From: Pseudomonadota bacterium
Lineage (GTDB): Bacteria > Pseudomonadota > Alphaproteobacteria > Sphingomonadales > Sphingomonadaceae
Direction of reading: 5' to 3'
NCBI GenBank assembly: GCA_023458055.1
Contig: JAEXAW010000078.1
Coordinates: forward strand, 186,001 to 250,000
Length of the DNA: 64,000 bases
Part shown: in pieces, positions 8,717 to 17,298 of the stretch
Position numbering within the stretch: position 1 is the stretch's first letter
How the letters are laid out: every line of letters starts with the position of its first letter
The notes under the pieces: generated by a model
The model's input: the letters and a program-made list of their open reading frames with translations, nothing else
What the model was told of the DNA's origin: nothing
Database searches by the model: none
Position numbers and translations under genes: made by a program

Positions 8717-9489
8717 TGAATAGCTATGAGCGCGGGGAAGCGCCCACCGATACGCTGGCGCTGGACGACGAAGACCGGCTGCCCTGGCTGGAAGCGGTTG
8801 ACAATGACGATAATGAAACGGCGGTTTCACCCGGACGGCTGATCGGCCTGGTGCTGGGCGGGCTTGGCGCGCTCGCGCTGCTGGTCGGCGGCATCTGGTG
8901 GATGCAGAGCCGGTCGGCTGCGTCCAATGGCGAGGCTGAACTGATTACGGCGCAGGCAGGCGACTATAAGGTCGCGCCCGCTGATCCCGGTGCCAAGCAG
9001 TTCCAGGGCGAAGGCGATGCAAGCTATAAGACCAGCGAAGGCGGCGAGGTTGATGGCAAGATTGATCCGACCAAGGCTCCGGAAACCCCGGCGACCGCGG
9101 CCAAAGCCGATGCGCCCCTCGTCAAGCCCGCACCCGGCGATGACGTCATAACGCCAAAAGCAGGCGCTCCCAAAGCGGCTGCCGCGACGGCTCCGGCGGC
9201 GAAGGCGGTCGCAACGGCGGAACCCGCAACGCCCGCTACGCCTGCTGCGACTGGCGGCGGCGTGGTCCAGCTCGGCGCGTTCGATTCGCAGGCAGTTGCC
9301 AATAATGCCTGGAAGGGCATGGCCAAGCGCTTCGGCTTTTTGAGCGGGGCGAGCCACACCGTCACCGCCGCAACCGTGGGCGGCGGCACCGTCTATCGCC
9401 TGCGCGCGTCGGTCGGCAGCAAGGCCGAGGCGGCGGATATCTGCGCCAAGATGAGCGCCGCCGGGCAAAATTGCATGGTGGTGCGCTAA
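8716..9489 (+). CDS. SPOR-domain inner membrane protein
   Basis: About 257 residues. The chosen ATG at 8716 shares bases with the argS stop (TGATG); a GTG one codon earlier is possible. Topology: a short acidic cytoplasmic N-terminus, one transmembrane segment (LIGLVLGGLGALALLVGGIWWM, about residues 40-60), a long Ala/Pro/Lys-rich periplasmic linker, and a C-terminal SPOR domain (VQLGAFDSQAVANNAWKGM ... YRLRASVGSKAEAADICAKM). SPOR domains bind denuded glycan strands at division septa. Placement between argS and nagZ is common in alphaproteobacteria. Confidence 0.85.
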   Translation: MNSYERGEAPTDTLALDDEDRLPWLEAVDNDDNETAVSPGRLIGLVLGGLGALALLVGGIWWMQSRSAASNGEAELITAQAGDYKVAPADPGAKQFQGEGDASYKTSEGGEVDGKIDPTKAPETPATAAKADAPLVKPAPGDDVITPKAGAPKAAAATAPAAKAVATAEPATPATPAATGGGVVQLGAFDSQAVANNAWKGMAKRFGFLSGASHTVTAATVGGGTVYRLRASVGSKAEAADICAKMSAAGQNCMVVR

Positions 9490-9530
9490 ATCGGCAACAG
9501 TGCCGTATAAACTGTTAAAATCACGACGAA

Positions 9531-9567
9531 AGGGGCGGGCACCGGTTTGCGGGGCCTGCCCTTTTTG
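9531..9567 (+). terminator. Possible rho-independent terminator after the SPOR gene
   Basis: AGGG then CGGGC can pair with GCCTG then CCCT (one bulged G, one G-T wobble), followed by a run of five T. It lies 42 bases after the SPOR stop codon and 40 bases before nagZ, so nagZ may have its own promoter. Confidence 0.4.
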
Positions 9568-9606
9568 CTAAGCTCGGCGTTCATCATGATAAGATAAGGG
9601 TGAGGC

Positions 9607-10617
9607 ATGAAGCCGGTAATTTTCGGTATGTCGGGCGAACGGTTGACCAGCGAGGAACGCGCTTTTTTCAAAGAAGCGGAGCCTGCGGGCTACATTCTGT
9701 TCGGGCGCAATATCGCGAGCAAGGATCAGGTCCGCGCCCTCACCGATGAACTGCGCGATCTTCACGGCCGCGATGATGTGGCGATCCTGATCGATCAGGA
9801 GGGCGGGCGCGTGGCGCGCATGAAGGCACCGGTCTGGCCCGAATTCCCTGCTGGCGGCGTGTTTGATGCGCTTTATGAGACCGCGCCTGCCAGCGCCATC
9901 GAAGCCGCGCGCGTCAATGCGCAGGCGCTCGCCAATATTCTCCACGAGGTCGGCATCACGGTAAACTGCCTCCCCCTGCTCGACGTGCGTCAGCCCGATG
10001 CCGACCCGATCATGGGCGACCGCTGCCTCGGCATGGACCCGATGCGCGTTGCAGCGATCGGTCGCGGTATTCTCGATGGCCTGCTGGCCGGCGGCGTGAT
10101 GGGCGTCGTCAAGCATATGCCGGGACATGGCCGCGCCACGGTCGATAGCCACAAGGAATTGCCGGTGGTGACCGCGTCCGACCATGAATTGCAGCAGGAC
10201 CTTGCGCCCTTTGCCGCGCTCAAGACCGCGCCGATGGGGATGACCGCGCACGTCGTCTATACCGCATGGGACAAGGAGCGCCCGGCGAGCCTTTCGCCCA
10301 TCGTCATCGAAAAGATCATCCGCGGACGCATCGGCTTCGATGGCCTCCTCATGTCGGATGACCTCGACATGCAGGCGCTGTCGGGCAGCGTGCCGGATCG
10401 CGCGGTCGGCGTGGTCGAGGCGGGCTGTGACCTGGCGCTCAACTGCTGGGGCCGGATGAACGAGATGGTCGAAATGGCCGAGCGTCTTCCCGAGATTCGC
10501 CCGGAAAGCCGCGACCGGCTCGACCGCGCAATGGCGATGATCGGGGGCCAGCGCCGTGAGCTGCCGCCCTTGGCCGAACTGATGGCCAAGCGCGACGCGC
10601 TGCTCGCGGTCGCCTAA
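9607..10617 (+). CDS. nagZ: Beta-N-acetylhexosaminidase (muropeptide recycling)
   Basis: A 336-residue family GH3 enzyme that removes GlcNAc from anhydro-muropeptides in the cytoplasm during peptidoglycan recycling. The motif VVKHMPGHGRATVDSHKELP is the NagZ loop with the Asp-His catalytic dyad region, and MSDDLDMQAL carries the nucleophile Asp of GH3. The N-terminal segment EPAGYILFGRNIASKDQVRALT and IDQEGGRVARM are also typical. No signal peptide is seen. The next gene, scpA, starts 8 bases after the stop. Confidence 0.95.
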   Translation: MKPVIFGMSGERLTSEERAFFKEAEPAGYILFGRNIASKDQVRALTDELRDLHGRDDVAILIDQEGGRVARMKAPVWPEFPAGGVFDALYETAPASAIEAARVNAQALANILHEVGITVNCLPLLDVRQPDADPIMGDRCLGMDPMRVAAIGRGILDGLLAGGVMGVVKHMPGHGRATVDSHKELPVVTASDHELQQDLAPFAALKTAPMGMTAHVVYTAWDKERPASLSPIVIEKIIRGRIGFDGLLMSDDLDMQALSGSVPDRAVGVVEAGCDLALNCWGRMNEMVEMAERLPEIRPESRDRLDRAMAMIGGQRRELPPLAELMAKRDALLAVA

Positions 10618-10625
10618 GGGCGGCG

Positions 10626-11399
10626 ATGACCAGCATCACCCTGTTTGAAGAGGATATCGAGACCGGTCGCATCGCCGCCGAGGATGTGCTGCAACTGAAC
10701 CTTGATGGCTGGGAAGGGCCGCTCGACTTGCTGCTCGCGCTCGCGCGCAACCAGAAGGTCGATTTGAAGCAGATTTCGATCCTCGAACTGGTCGAACAAT
10801 ATCTCTCTTATATCGAAGGCGCGCGGGCGCTGAAGCTGGAGATCGCCGCCGATTATCTGGTGATGGCAGCGTGGCTCGCTTATTTGAAATCGGGCCTGCT
10901 GCTGCCCAAGGACCCGACGGTTGATCCATCACCCGAGGAACTGGCGCTGCGGCTGCAGTTACGCCTCCAGCGCTTGAATGCGATGCGCGATGCGGGCGCG
11001 CGGCTGATGGGCCGCGACCGGCTGGGCCGCGATGTGTTCGCCAATGGTGCGCCGCAGGGCCTGCGCACCGTCAAGAAGGCGCGCTGGGAATGCTCGCTCT
11101 ATGATCTTTTGAGCGCCTATGGGCAGGTTAAGGTGCGGACCGCGCCGGTCGTCCATATGGTTGCGCGCCGTCCGGTGATGACGCTCGATGCGGCCATCGC
11201 GCGGGTCAGCCGGTTGATCGGCGTGCATTTGGAATGGACCTCGCTCGAACAATTTCTGCCGCCCGAGTTTGAAGGCGAACTGCGCAAATCCGCACTGGCA
11301 TCGAGCTTTGTGGCGGCGCTGGAATTGGCAAGGATGGGAAAGCTGTCGTTGCGGCAGGATGAGGCCTTTGCGCCGCTCTATTTAAGGGCGGCGGGGTGA
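10626..11399 (+). CDS. scpA: Segregation and condensation protein A (kleisin)
   Basis: ScpA is the kleisin subunit bridging SMC and ScpB in chromosome condensation. In the 257-residue protein the N-terminal kleisin motif appears as LDGWEGPLDLLLALARNQKVDLKQISILELVEQYL, with helix AADYLVMAAWLAYLKSGLLLP. The C-terminal winged helix includes SLEQFLPPEFEGELRKSALASSF and ends LSLRQDEAFAPLYLR. It is directly followed by a palindromic repeat and then scpB, its functional partner. Confidence 0.95.
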   Translation: MTSITLFEEDIETGRIAAEDVLQLNLDGWEGPLDLLLALARNQKVDLKQISILELVEQYLSYIEGARALKLEIAADYLVMAAWLAYLKSGLLLPKDPTVDPSPEELALRLQLRLQRLNAMRDAGARLMGRDRLGRDVFANGAPQGLRTVKKARWECSLYDLLSAYGQVKVRTAPVVHMVARRPVMTLDAAIARVSRLIGVHLEWTSLEQFLPPEFEGELRKSALASSFVAALELARMGKLSLRQDEAFAPLYLRAAG

Positions 11400-11425
11400 T
11401 GGCTCGGTGCAATGCGCTAGTAATT

Positions 11426-11551
11426 CCTCCCCGGAACGGGGAGGGGGACCATGCGCAGCATGGTGGAGGGGGCTCTCCGCCAACGCTGTGCTGGCGGAGA
11501 GCCCCCTCCGTCACGCCCTTCGGGCGCGCCACCTCCCCGCGAGCGGGGAGG
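11426..11551. repeat. Palindromic element, family A, scpA-scpB gap
   Basis: About 126 bases with edge hairpins (CCTCCCCGGAACGGGGAGG; CCTCCCCGCGAGCGGGGAGG) and long complementary interior arms around GGGGGCTCTCCGCC and GGCGGAGAGCCCCC. Orientation relative to transcription matches the copies at 4710 and 48827. The right edge, GGGGAGG, ends 8 bases before the scpB ATG and can serve as its Shine-Dalgarno sequence. Confidence 0.88.
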
Positions 11552-11559
11552 ATTGATTG

Positions 11560-12144
11560 ATGATCTCCGATTATGAACGCGGCGTAGAGGCGACGCTGTT
11601 CGCCGCCGACAAGCCCATGTCGCGCACCGATCTTGAAGCCTATGTCGGCGAGCAAGGCGATCTCAAGGCCGCGCTCAGCGCGATCCAGGAGCGCCATGCC
11701 GGGACCGGCATCGAACTGGTCGAGCGCGGTGGGCGGTGGCATTTTCAGACCCCCGCCGACCTTGCCTATCTCCTCCGCCGCGAACGCGAAGAACCGCGCA
11801 CGCTGACCCGTGCGGGCATGGAGGTGCTCGCCATTGTCGCTTATCATGAACCCGTCAGCCGCGCGGAAATAGAGGCGATCCGCGGGGTGCAGACCTCCAA
11901 GGGCACGCTGGATGTGCTGATGGAGGCAGGCTGGGTCCGCCCCGCCGGTCGCCGCGAAGTCCCGGGCCGCCCGCTCATCTACAAGACCACGCCGGAGTTT
12001 CTGACGCATTTCGGCCTATCCTCGCGCCGCGACCTTCCGGGCATTGACGACCTGCGTGCAGCGGGTCTCCTCGACCCCGTTGATGCGGCGATGGAGCAGC
12101 TTGACCTCGAATCCGAACTGGAAAATCAGGACGAGAGTGACTAG
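11560..12144 (+). CDS. scpB: Segregation and condensation protein B
   Basis: ScpB is the winged-helix dimer that binds ScpA in the SMC complex. About 194 residues from the ATG at 11560; a TTG one codon earlier is possible. Motifs: YERGVEATLFAADKPMSRTDLEAYV in the first winged helix, and TRAGMEVLAIVAYHEPVSRAEIEAIRGV followed by VLMEAGWVRPAGRREVPGRP in the second, which are hallmark ScpB segments. The ribosome binding site appears to come from the repeat just upstream. The tail is acidic (LESELENQDESD). Confidence 0.95.
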   Translation: MISDYERGVEATLFAADKPMSRTDLEAYVGEQGDLKAALSAIQERHAGTGIELVERGGRWHFQTPADLAYLLRREREEPRTLTRAGMEVLAIVAYHEPVSRAEIEAIRGVQTSKGTLDVLMEAGWVRPAGRREVPGRPLIYKTTPEFLTHFGLSSRRDLPGIDDLRAAGLLDPVDAAMEQLDLESELENQDESD

Positions 12145-12192
12145 ATGGGGTGCAAGAGCGGCGCAATCGCGCGCGGCTCGCGGAGATTTATC

Positions 12193-12462
12193 ATGGGTAG
12201 TATGAGCATCTGGCACTGGCTGATCCTCGGCCTTGTTGTCATGTTGTTGTTCGGAAAAGGCCGCTTTTCCGGCATGATGGGCGATGTCGCCAAGGGCCTC
12301 AAGGAATTCAAAAAGGGCATGGCCGAAGATGATGGGCCGCCCGCATCGACCACCAATGTGCCCCCGCGCATCGACAACCAATCGGCCCAGCCGTCGCAAC
12401 AAACTCCGGCGCAGACCACCATCGATGGTCAGCCGGTGCCGCCGCACGATCCGCGTATCTGA
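12193..12462 (+). CDS. tatA: Sec-independent translocase subunit TatA
   Basis: The pore-forming subunit of the twin-arginine transporter. The ATG at 12193 (MGSMSIWHWLILGL) is chosen because CGGAG lies upstream and the transmembrane helix follows at once; the frame is open back to 12145. The protein has about 89 residues: helix WLILGLVVMLLFGKG, then the amphipathic helix RFSGMMGDVAKGLKEFKKGM, then a Pro/Gln-rich flexible tail. It is the first gene of tatABC. Confidence 0.93.
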   Translation: MGSMSIWHWLILGLVVMLLFGKGRFSGMMGDVAKGLKEFKKGMAEDDGPPASTTNVPPRIDNQSAQPSQQTPAQTTIDGQPVPPHDPRI

Positions 12463-12489
12463 CGCCCAAGCGGAAGCGCCGCAGCTTAA

Positions 12490-12876
12490 ATGTTTGATAT
12501 TGCGCCCACCGAACTGCTCGTCGTGGCGATCGTCGCGCTGGTGGTGATCGGACCCAAGGATTTGCCCAAAGCGATGCGCTTTGTCGGCAACTGGGTAGGG
12601 AAAGCGCGGCGCATGGCGGCGCATTTCCGCGCGGGCGTCGATAATATGGTGCGCGAGGCCGAGCTTGAAGAACTGAAGAAGGAGTGGGAGGAGCAGAACC
12701 GCCGCATCATGGCCGAATTTCCCGATGCTGGCGATATGACCCCCGCGATGCGTGACACTAATCCGGGTTTCCACGACGAACGGGGGCCGCGCCCTGCGGA
12801 TGCGCCGCCGCCAGCCCAGTCCGCGCCGGACAGCCAGCCCGCCTTGCCCTTTTCCGACGACAAGCCGCTCCCGTGA
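12490..12876 (+). CDS. tatB: Sec-independent translocase subunit TatB
   Basis: TatB partners TatC in recognising twin-arginine signal peptides. The 128-residue protein begins MFDIAPTELLVVAIVALVVIGP, with the conserved Glu in the N-terminal helix, then the amphipathic segment PKDLPKAMRFVGNWVGKARRM, a coiled helix rich in Glu/Lys, and a Pro-rich tail. It starts 27 bases after tatA, and its stop overlaps the GTG of tatC. Confidence 0.94.
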   Translation: MFDIAPTELLVVAIVALVVIGPKDLPKAMRFVGNWVGKARRMAAHFRAGVDNMVREAELEELKKEWEEQNRRIMAEFPDAGDMTPAMRDTNPGFHDERGPRPADAPPPAQSAPDSQPALPFSDDKPLP

Positions 12877-13694
12877 ACGCGCTGACCGATCCGCCTCCCG
12901 AATTTTCCGGCGAGCCTGCGGGCGCGCCTTACGCCCCGCTGCCGGACGATGAAATCGACCAGAGCAAGGCGCCGTTGCTCGACCACCTGATCGAATTACG
13001 CCGCCGCCTCTTATGGTCGCTCGCCGCGTTGCTGGTGGCGTTTCTGGGCTGCTTCTATTTTGCTGACACCATCTTTGCCTTTCTCGTCCAGCCGCTGCTT
13101 AAAGCGGGGCAGGGCAAGCTCATCTATACCCAGATTTTCGAAGCCTTTTTCGTGCAGGTGAAGGTTGCGTTGTTCGCGGCCTGTATGCTCGCCTTTCCGG
13201 TGATCGCGATGCAGATCTGGAAATTTGTCGCTCCGGGCCTCTACAAAAATGAGAAGAAGGCGCTGCTGCCCTTTCTGTTCGCGACCCCCGTGCTGTTTCT
13301 GGGCGGGGCGGCGCTGGCTTATTATTTCGTCATTCCGACCGCGCTGCATTTCCTGCTCGGATTTCAGGGCGATTTGGGCGGCGTCGAACGCGAAGCGCTC
13401 CCGGCCATCGGCAATTACCTCACCTTCATCATGCAGTTCGTAATGGCGTTCGGCATTGCGTTCCAGCTGCCGATTTTGGTGATGCTGCTCGAACGCTCGG
13501 GGATTGTGACCTACGACCAATTGAAAGGCGCGCGCCGCTACATGATTGTTGCGGCCTTCGCGATTGCCGCGGTTGCCACCCCGCCGGACCCGATCAGCCA
13601 GCTGATGCTCGCGATTCCCTTATGTTTGCTCTACGAAGTCGCCCTCATTGCGATCCGGATTACGGGTGGCAAGAAGGCGGTGACAGAGGGCTGA
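12873..13694 (+). CDS. tatC: Sec-independent translocase subunit TatC
   Basis: The receptor component of the Tat system, a six-helix inner membrane protein. 273 residues from a GTG that overlaps the tatB stop (GTGA). The cytoplasmic N-terminal motif LLDHLIELRRRLLWSLAALL and the later FWKFVAPGLY-like segment (MQIWKFVAPGLYKNEKK) are diagnostic, and FGIAFQLPILVMLLERSGIV precedes the last helices. The N-terminus has about 25 extra Pro/Asp-rich residues. It is followed by a long repeat-rich intergenic region. Confidence 0.96.
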   Translation: MNALTDPPPEFSGEPAGAPYAPLPDDEIDQSKAPLLDHLIELRRRLLWSLAALLVAFLGCFYFADTIFAFLVQPLLKAGQGKLIYTQIFEAFFVQVKVALFAACMLAFPVIAMQIWKFVAPGLYKNEKKALLPFLFATPVLFLGGAALAYYFVIPTALHFLLGFQGDLGGVEREALPAIGNYLTFIMQFVMAFGIAFQLPILVMLLERSGIVTYDQLKGARRYMIVAAFAIAAVATPPDPISQLMLAIPLCLLYEVALIAIRITGGKKAVTEG

Positions 13695-13703
13695 GGCATC
13701 TCT

Positions 13704-13833
13704 CCCCTCTCGCAAGCGGGAGGGGTACGGGGTGGGAATATTCGCAACAGGTTTGCGCGCGCAACCGCCCACCCCACTCGCCTAAGGGCCTTGCGGCCCA
13801 AGGCTCCGTTGCCCTCCCGCAAGCGGGAGGGGG
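13704..13833. repeat. Palindromic element, family B, after tatC
   Basis: Outer hairpins CCCCTCTCGCAAGCGGGAGGGG and CCCTCCCGCAAGCGGGAGGG bound a core with GTACGGGGTGGG and CCCACCCC arms and an inner GGGCCTTGCGGCCC hairpin. It lies 9 bases after tatC. Confidence 0.75.
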
Positions 13834-13847
13834 GAAGCCCATCCGCC

Positions 13848-13982
13848 ACCCTCCCTCACAAGGGAGGGTCGAAAATCGTGCAACGATTTTCGGGGTGGGT
13901 AAAACGTCAAAAGCGCGCGCCAGTCTAAGATTTACCCACCCCAAAAGGCTATCGCCTTTTGACCCTCCCTGGAAGGGAGGGT
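13848..13982. repeat. Palindromic element, family B variant
   Basis: Edges are ACCCTCCCTCACAAGGGAGGGT and ACCCTCCCTGGAAGGGAGGGT. Inside are self-complementary AAAATCGTGCAACGATTTT and AAAAGGCTATCGCCTTTT hairpins flanked by GGGGTGGGTAAA and TTTACCCACCCC arms. Together with the previous copy it fills most of the 500-base gap between tatC and the TonB-dependent receptor; no gene is seen here. Confidence 0.78.
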
Positions 13983-14022
13983 GGAGCGGGGGAAGAGCGG
14001 GTCGGGCGTACCAACTTCAGGC

Positions 14023-14074
14023 AAAAAAATAGGCCCGACGTGCTTACAAAAGGGGGAGGAAGCAGCGTCGGGCC
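14023..14074 (-). terminator. Rho-independent terminator of the TonB-dependent receptor gene
   Basis: On the minus strand GGCCCGACG-C-TGC pairs with GCACGTCGGGCC and is followed by TATTTTTTT. A second perfect 8-bp hairpin (GGATGGCG/CGCCATCC, 14084-14117) lies between it and the receptor stop codon. Confidence 0.75.
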
Positions 14075-14203
14075 CATATATCTGGATGGCGAGAGCGGGG
14101 GGCTAAATGCGCCATCCGAACTATATAAAGCCCGAGCGTCGCATTGGTTCCCGCCCATTTTCAAAAAATGAATCTTTTTTCCGCTTCATCGTCCCTGTGA
14201 GGG

Positions 14204-16378
14204 TCAGAAACTCAGCCGCACCGTGGCGCGCAGATCGCGGCCCGACATTGGCACATAATCCTTGGTGAAGCTCGCCGCGCGGCGGGCTTCGACGTTGAAC
14301 AGATTATTGCCCGACAGCATCAGCGTGACCCCGCCCGACTTGCCCATCGGTCGCCAGGCGAGCGAGGCGTTGACCATGGTAAAGTCGGCGGTCGGCGTTT
14401 CAAACGCGCCGACGCGGTTCTGCGCAAAGCTGTGCTCGACCTCGATCCGGCCATCGAACGCCTCGCTCTGCGCTTCCAGGCCCCCAAGGAGGCGCAGAGG
14501 CGGGATGCGCGGGATCGCCGACTTGCTGCCATCGCTGTTTTTGACGCTGGCATGGACATAATCGGCGACGCCATCGACGAGGAACGACCAGTCGCGCGTG
14601 TGGGCGAAGGTCAGGCTCGCTTCAGCCTCGAAGCCATAATAGGTCGCATCGCGCTGGATATATTGGAACACCGGCAAGTCATCGATCGTGTCGCCGGTCG
14701 CGACATCATAGATATAATCGTTGAACCTGGTGCCATAGCCGGTGAGCGCGGCGGTGAAATCGGGCTTGTCGACCCGCACATAAAGCTCGCCGCCCCAGCT
14801 TTTTTCGGTCTTGAGCAGCGGGTTGCCGCGTTCATAGCTTTGCGTCGCGACGTGCGGGCCATCGGCGAATAATTCTTCGGCGGAAGGCGCGCGCACGGCG
14901 CGGGTCACATTGGCGCCGATCTTGATATCGGGATCGACCTTGTAGGACAGGCCGAGCGCGCCCGACAGCGTGTCGAAGCGGCGGGATTGTTCGATCGAGG
15001 GCGCGGCGACGCGGCTATGTTCATAGCGCAGCGAGCCTTCGACCCCGAAAGCGCCGCGCTCGATTTCCTGCAGCGTGAAGACGCCGATCTGCTCGGTAGC
15101 ATTAGGCGGGATGAAGGCTTCATCGCCGACCGCGCTCATGTCGCGGTGGAAATATTGGATGCCGCTGGAGCCGGTCCAGCCGTCGCGCTTGGTCTGGGCG
15201 AGTTCCAACCGGCCCTCAATCCCCTGATTATAAAAGGTCGTGCCAACCTCGCCGCCTTCAAATTCGGTATGCTTATAATCGGCAAAGCCCGCCCGCACGC
15301 GGATCGCGTCGATGAAGCTGCCATTGGCTTCTACCTCGCCGCGCAGATCGGCGCGCCATTGCTTCATGCCGATGGTGACCGCGCCATGTTCATGCCCGCC
15401 CGCATCATGGTGATGTTCGAGCATGGGCCGTTCGGGGACGCCATAATTGGTGTCATAATAGCCGACCGAAAAGCCCAGACTGCCGCCATCATTGACCAGC
15501 GCGAGGCCGGTGCCGAAGCTTTTGGTTTCGGTCGCGCTGTTGGGGAGACGGCGCTTGAGGCCCGCGGCGGCATAAGCCTCGGCGGCTTCTTCGGTCTCGC
15601 CTTCGGCGGTGGCCTCATCGCCCAGTTCGGTCAGCGCGGCGCGGAATTGCGGCGAATAGACATAGCCGCCGACGCGCATATCATTGGTTTTGCGATAGGT
15701 GCCATCGACATGCCAGACGAGCTGCTTGCCCAAAGGCACGTCGAGCGATGCGCCGATGCTGCGTTCATTGGCCGCGCTGCCATAGGTTGCGAGCGCATCG
15801 ATATGCGCGGGGTTTTCGGGAATTTTGCGCGGGATACGGCGGTCGAGCACATTGACCGCGCCGCCCATCGCCGAGCTTCCGTAAAGCAGTACGGCGGGGC
15901 CGCGCAGCACCTCTATGCGCTCGGCGGTCAACGGGTCAATCGTCACCGCATGGTCAGCCGAGGTGTTGGACACGTCGATCGAACCGATGCCGTCGGTCAA
16001 AACGCGCACGCGCTCGCCCTGAAAGCCGCGCAGCACGGGACGCGAGGCACCGGGGGTAAAGCTGGTCGCGGATACGCCCGGCAGCTTGGTCAGGCTGTCG
16101 CCAATCTGCGGGCGGATATCCTGCGCGAGCTTTTCGCCGCCGATCACCGATACGCCCGCGAGCACATCAAGCTGCTTCACATATTTCCCGGTCACGATGA
16201 TCGCATCATCATTGTGGAAATCATCCGCTGGTTGAGGCTGATGGCTGTGGTCCGCAGGCGGCGGGGTAGTCTGCGCCGCAGCGGGGGCAGCCAGCGCAAA
16301 AGTGGCGGCGGTGACGAGCAATGCGGCGAGGCTGCGCGAATGAGCGGGCACGGAAAGGGGCAGGGGAGGAAAGGACAA
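14204..16378 (-). CDS. TonB-dependent receptor, ZnuD-like (putative zinc uptake)
   Basis: An outer-membrane receptor of about 725 residues. The plug domain shows AIIVTGKYVKQLDVLAGVSV, GVSATSFTPGASRPVLRGFQGERVRVLTDG and ERIEVLRGPAVLLYGSSAMGGAVNVLD; the barrel ends in RATVRLSF with the terminal Phe. A His/Asp cluster (ADHSHQPQPADDFHNDD near the N-terminus and LEHHHDAGGHEHG in a loop) matches ZnuD-type zinc receptors. The frame opens with a GTG at 16432, but that overlaps the palindrome at 16415-16432; I prefer the TTG at 16378 with GGAG 9 bases upstream, which starts the signal peptide LPLSVPAHSRSLAALLVTAA. The metal is inferred. Confidence 0.85.
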   Translation of the reverse strand: MSFPPLPLSVPAHSRSLAALLVTAATFALAAPAAAQTTPPPADHSHQPQPADDFHNDDAIIVTGKYVKQLDVLAGVSVIGGEKLAQDIRPQIGDSLTKLPGVSATSFTPGASRPVLRGFQGERVRVLTDGIGSIDVSNTSADHAVTIDPLTAERIEVLRGPAVLLYGSSAMGGAVNVLDRRIPRKIPENPAHIDALATYGSAANERSIGASLDVPLGKQLVWHVDGTYRKTNDMRVGGYVYSPQFRAALTELGDEATAEGETEEAAEAYAAAGLKRRLPNSATETKSFGTGLALVNDGGSLGFSVGYYDTNYGVPERPMLEHHHDAGGHEHGAVTIGMKQWRADLRGEVEANGSFIDAIRVRAGFADYKHTEFEGGEVGTTFYNQGIEGRLELAQTKRDGWTGSSGIQYFHRDMSAVGDEAFIPPNATEQIGVFTLQEIERGAFGVEGSLRYEHSRVAAPSIEQSRRFDTLSGALGLSYKVDPDIKIGANVTRAVRAPSAEELFADGPHVATQSYERGNPLLKTEKSWGGELYVRVDKPDFTAALTGYGTRFNDYIYDVATGDTIDDLPVFQYIQRDATYYGFEAEASLTFAHTRDWSFLVDGVADYVHASVKNSDGSKSAIPRIPPLRLLGGLEAQSEAFDGRIEVEHSFAQNRVGAFETPTADFTMVNASLAWRPMGKSGGVTLMLSGNNLFNVEARRAASFTKDYVPMSGRDLRATVRLSF

Positions 16379-16414
16379 GACGAAAGTCTCCGGAAACAGT
16401 ATAGATGCGTCCCT

Positions 16415-16432
16415 GTAATGATATATAATCAC
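16415..16432 (-). promoter_or_regulatory. Possible Zur operator ahead of the ZnuD-like receptor
   Basis: GTGATTATATATCATTAC is an imperfect dyad (7 of 9 arm positions match), AT-rich in a GC-rich region, about 40-55 bases before the likely start codon. It resembles alphaproteobacterial Zur sites in shape. The regulator itself is not in the window. Confidence 0.45.
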
Positions 16433-16545
16433 CTTTGCAAGACGATTGGCCGCAGAAATGGTGCGGATGGGCGGGGCGGGCGGCGGAAGGAGGGCGGGGA
16501 GGGCGCGATGAGATATCCTTCCGCCTTTCCGCTTGTGGTGATCGT

Positions 16546-16680
16546 GCCCCTCCCGATGCTAACGCATCGCCCTCCCCATCACAGATGGGGAGGAGGAGTT
16601 CGCTGGGGCGGCGGGATTAGAGCGCACCGCACCACCCCATCTGTGATGGGGAGGAGGATGCGATGCATCCGGAGGGGCAA
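16546..16680. repeat. Palindromic element, family C
   Basis: Arms CCCCTCCCGATGC and GCATCCGGAGGGG at the edges, with CCCCATCACAGATGGGG and CCCCATCTGTGATGGGG hairpins inside. A partial relative lies at 17135-17203. It occupies the gap between the receptor and the zinc-finger gene; nothing else is seen there except the putative operator. Confidence 0.78.
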
Positions 16681-16834
16681 GTCTTTGGATAGGTCGAATA
16701 CCCCTGTGCCTTGCCGCCGTGCCCAGAATAAAATCGGCCTAAACCTCCCATCCACCCATTCTTTAAACCAGCGAAAAACACCCTATATTGGACTGTCCCG
16801 GTACCGTTCGCCCGGGATTAAGGAGTTTACAGCG

Positions 16835-17098
16835 ATGGCAAATGGATGGGCACCCGATAGTGCCGTGCAGGATCAGATCGACGCGACGATCATGGACGCG
16901 GTGTCGGCGGCGCGTTCCCGCTTGCCTTCCGGCGAAGGTAGCACCGAATGCGACATCTGCGGCGAAGAAATTCCTGCGCGGCGTCGCAGCGCCATTCCCG
17001 GGGTGCGGACATGCGTGACCTGCCAGGGAGAACGGGACGCGCGTCCGGTGTTGAGCGGAATCAATCGCAGAGGCAGCAAGGACAGCCAGCTGCGTTGA
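16835..17098 (+). CDS. DksA/TraR-family C4 zinc-finger protein
   Basis: An 87-residue protein starting at the ATG at 16835 with AAGGAG 9 bases upstream; a much longer open frame upstream (back to 14987) is antisense to the receptor and is rejected. The zinc finger is CDICGEEIPARRRSAIPGVRTCVTCQGE, with four cysteines in C-x2-C-x17-C-x2-C spacing like TraR/DksA. The N-terminal helix AVQDQIDATIMDAVSAARSR is short, so it resembles phage/plasmid TraR-size proteins more than full DksA. It may act on RNA polymerase; this is not shown. Confidence 0.85.
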   Translation: MANGWAPDSAVQDQIDATIMDAVSAARSRLPSGEGSTECDICGEEIPARRRSAIPGVRTCVTCQGERDARPVLSGINRRGSKDSQLR

Positions 17099-17134
17099 AT
17101 CCCAATGTGAGGCCGAGCGCGCAAGGCCGGTAGT

Positions 17135-17203
17135 CGGGTAAGGGTGGTGGTCAACCACCCCATCTATGATGGGGAGGAGGATGCAAAGCATCCGCAAGGG
17201 GCC
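17135..17203. repeat. Partial family C palindrome
   Basis: Contains GGTGGTGGTCAACCACCCC and CCCCATCTATGATGGGG followed by GATGCAAAGCATC. Resembles half of the element at 16546-16680. Confidence 0.6.
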
Positions 17204-17298
17204 AGGGCTAGGACCCTCAGGTGAACGCGCTGGAAAGCCGGGTCGTCCCATAACCCTTATCCCTTGCGCGCGCGCACATTCGGTTCCATGCCGCGTCC

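Noticed and set aside
14987..16834. Long open frame antisense to the TonB-dependent receptor, leading into the zinc-finger gene
   Set aside because: It is the antisense shadow of the receptor gene in GC-rich DNA; only the last 87 codons (from 16835) have a ribosome site and a recognisable domain.
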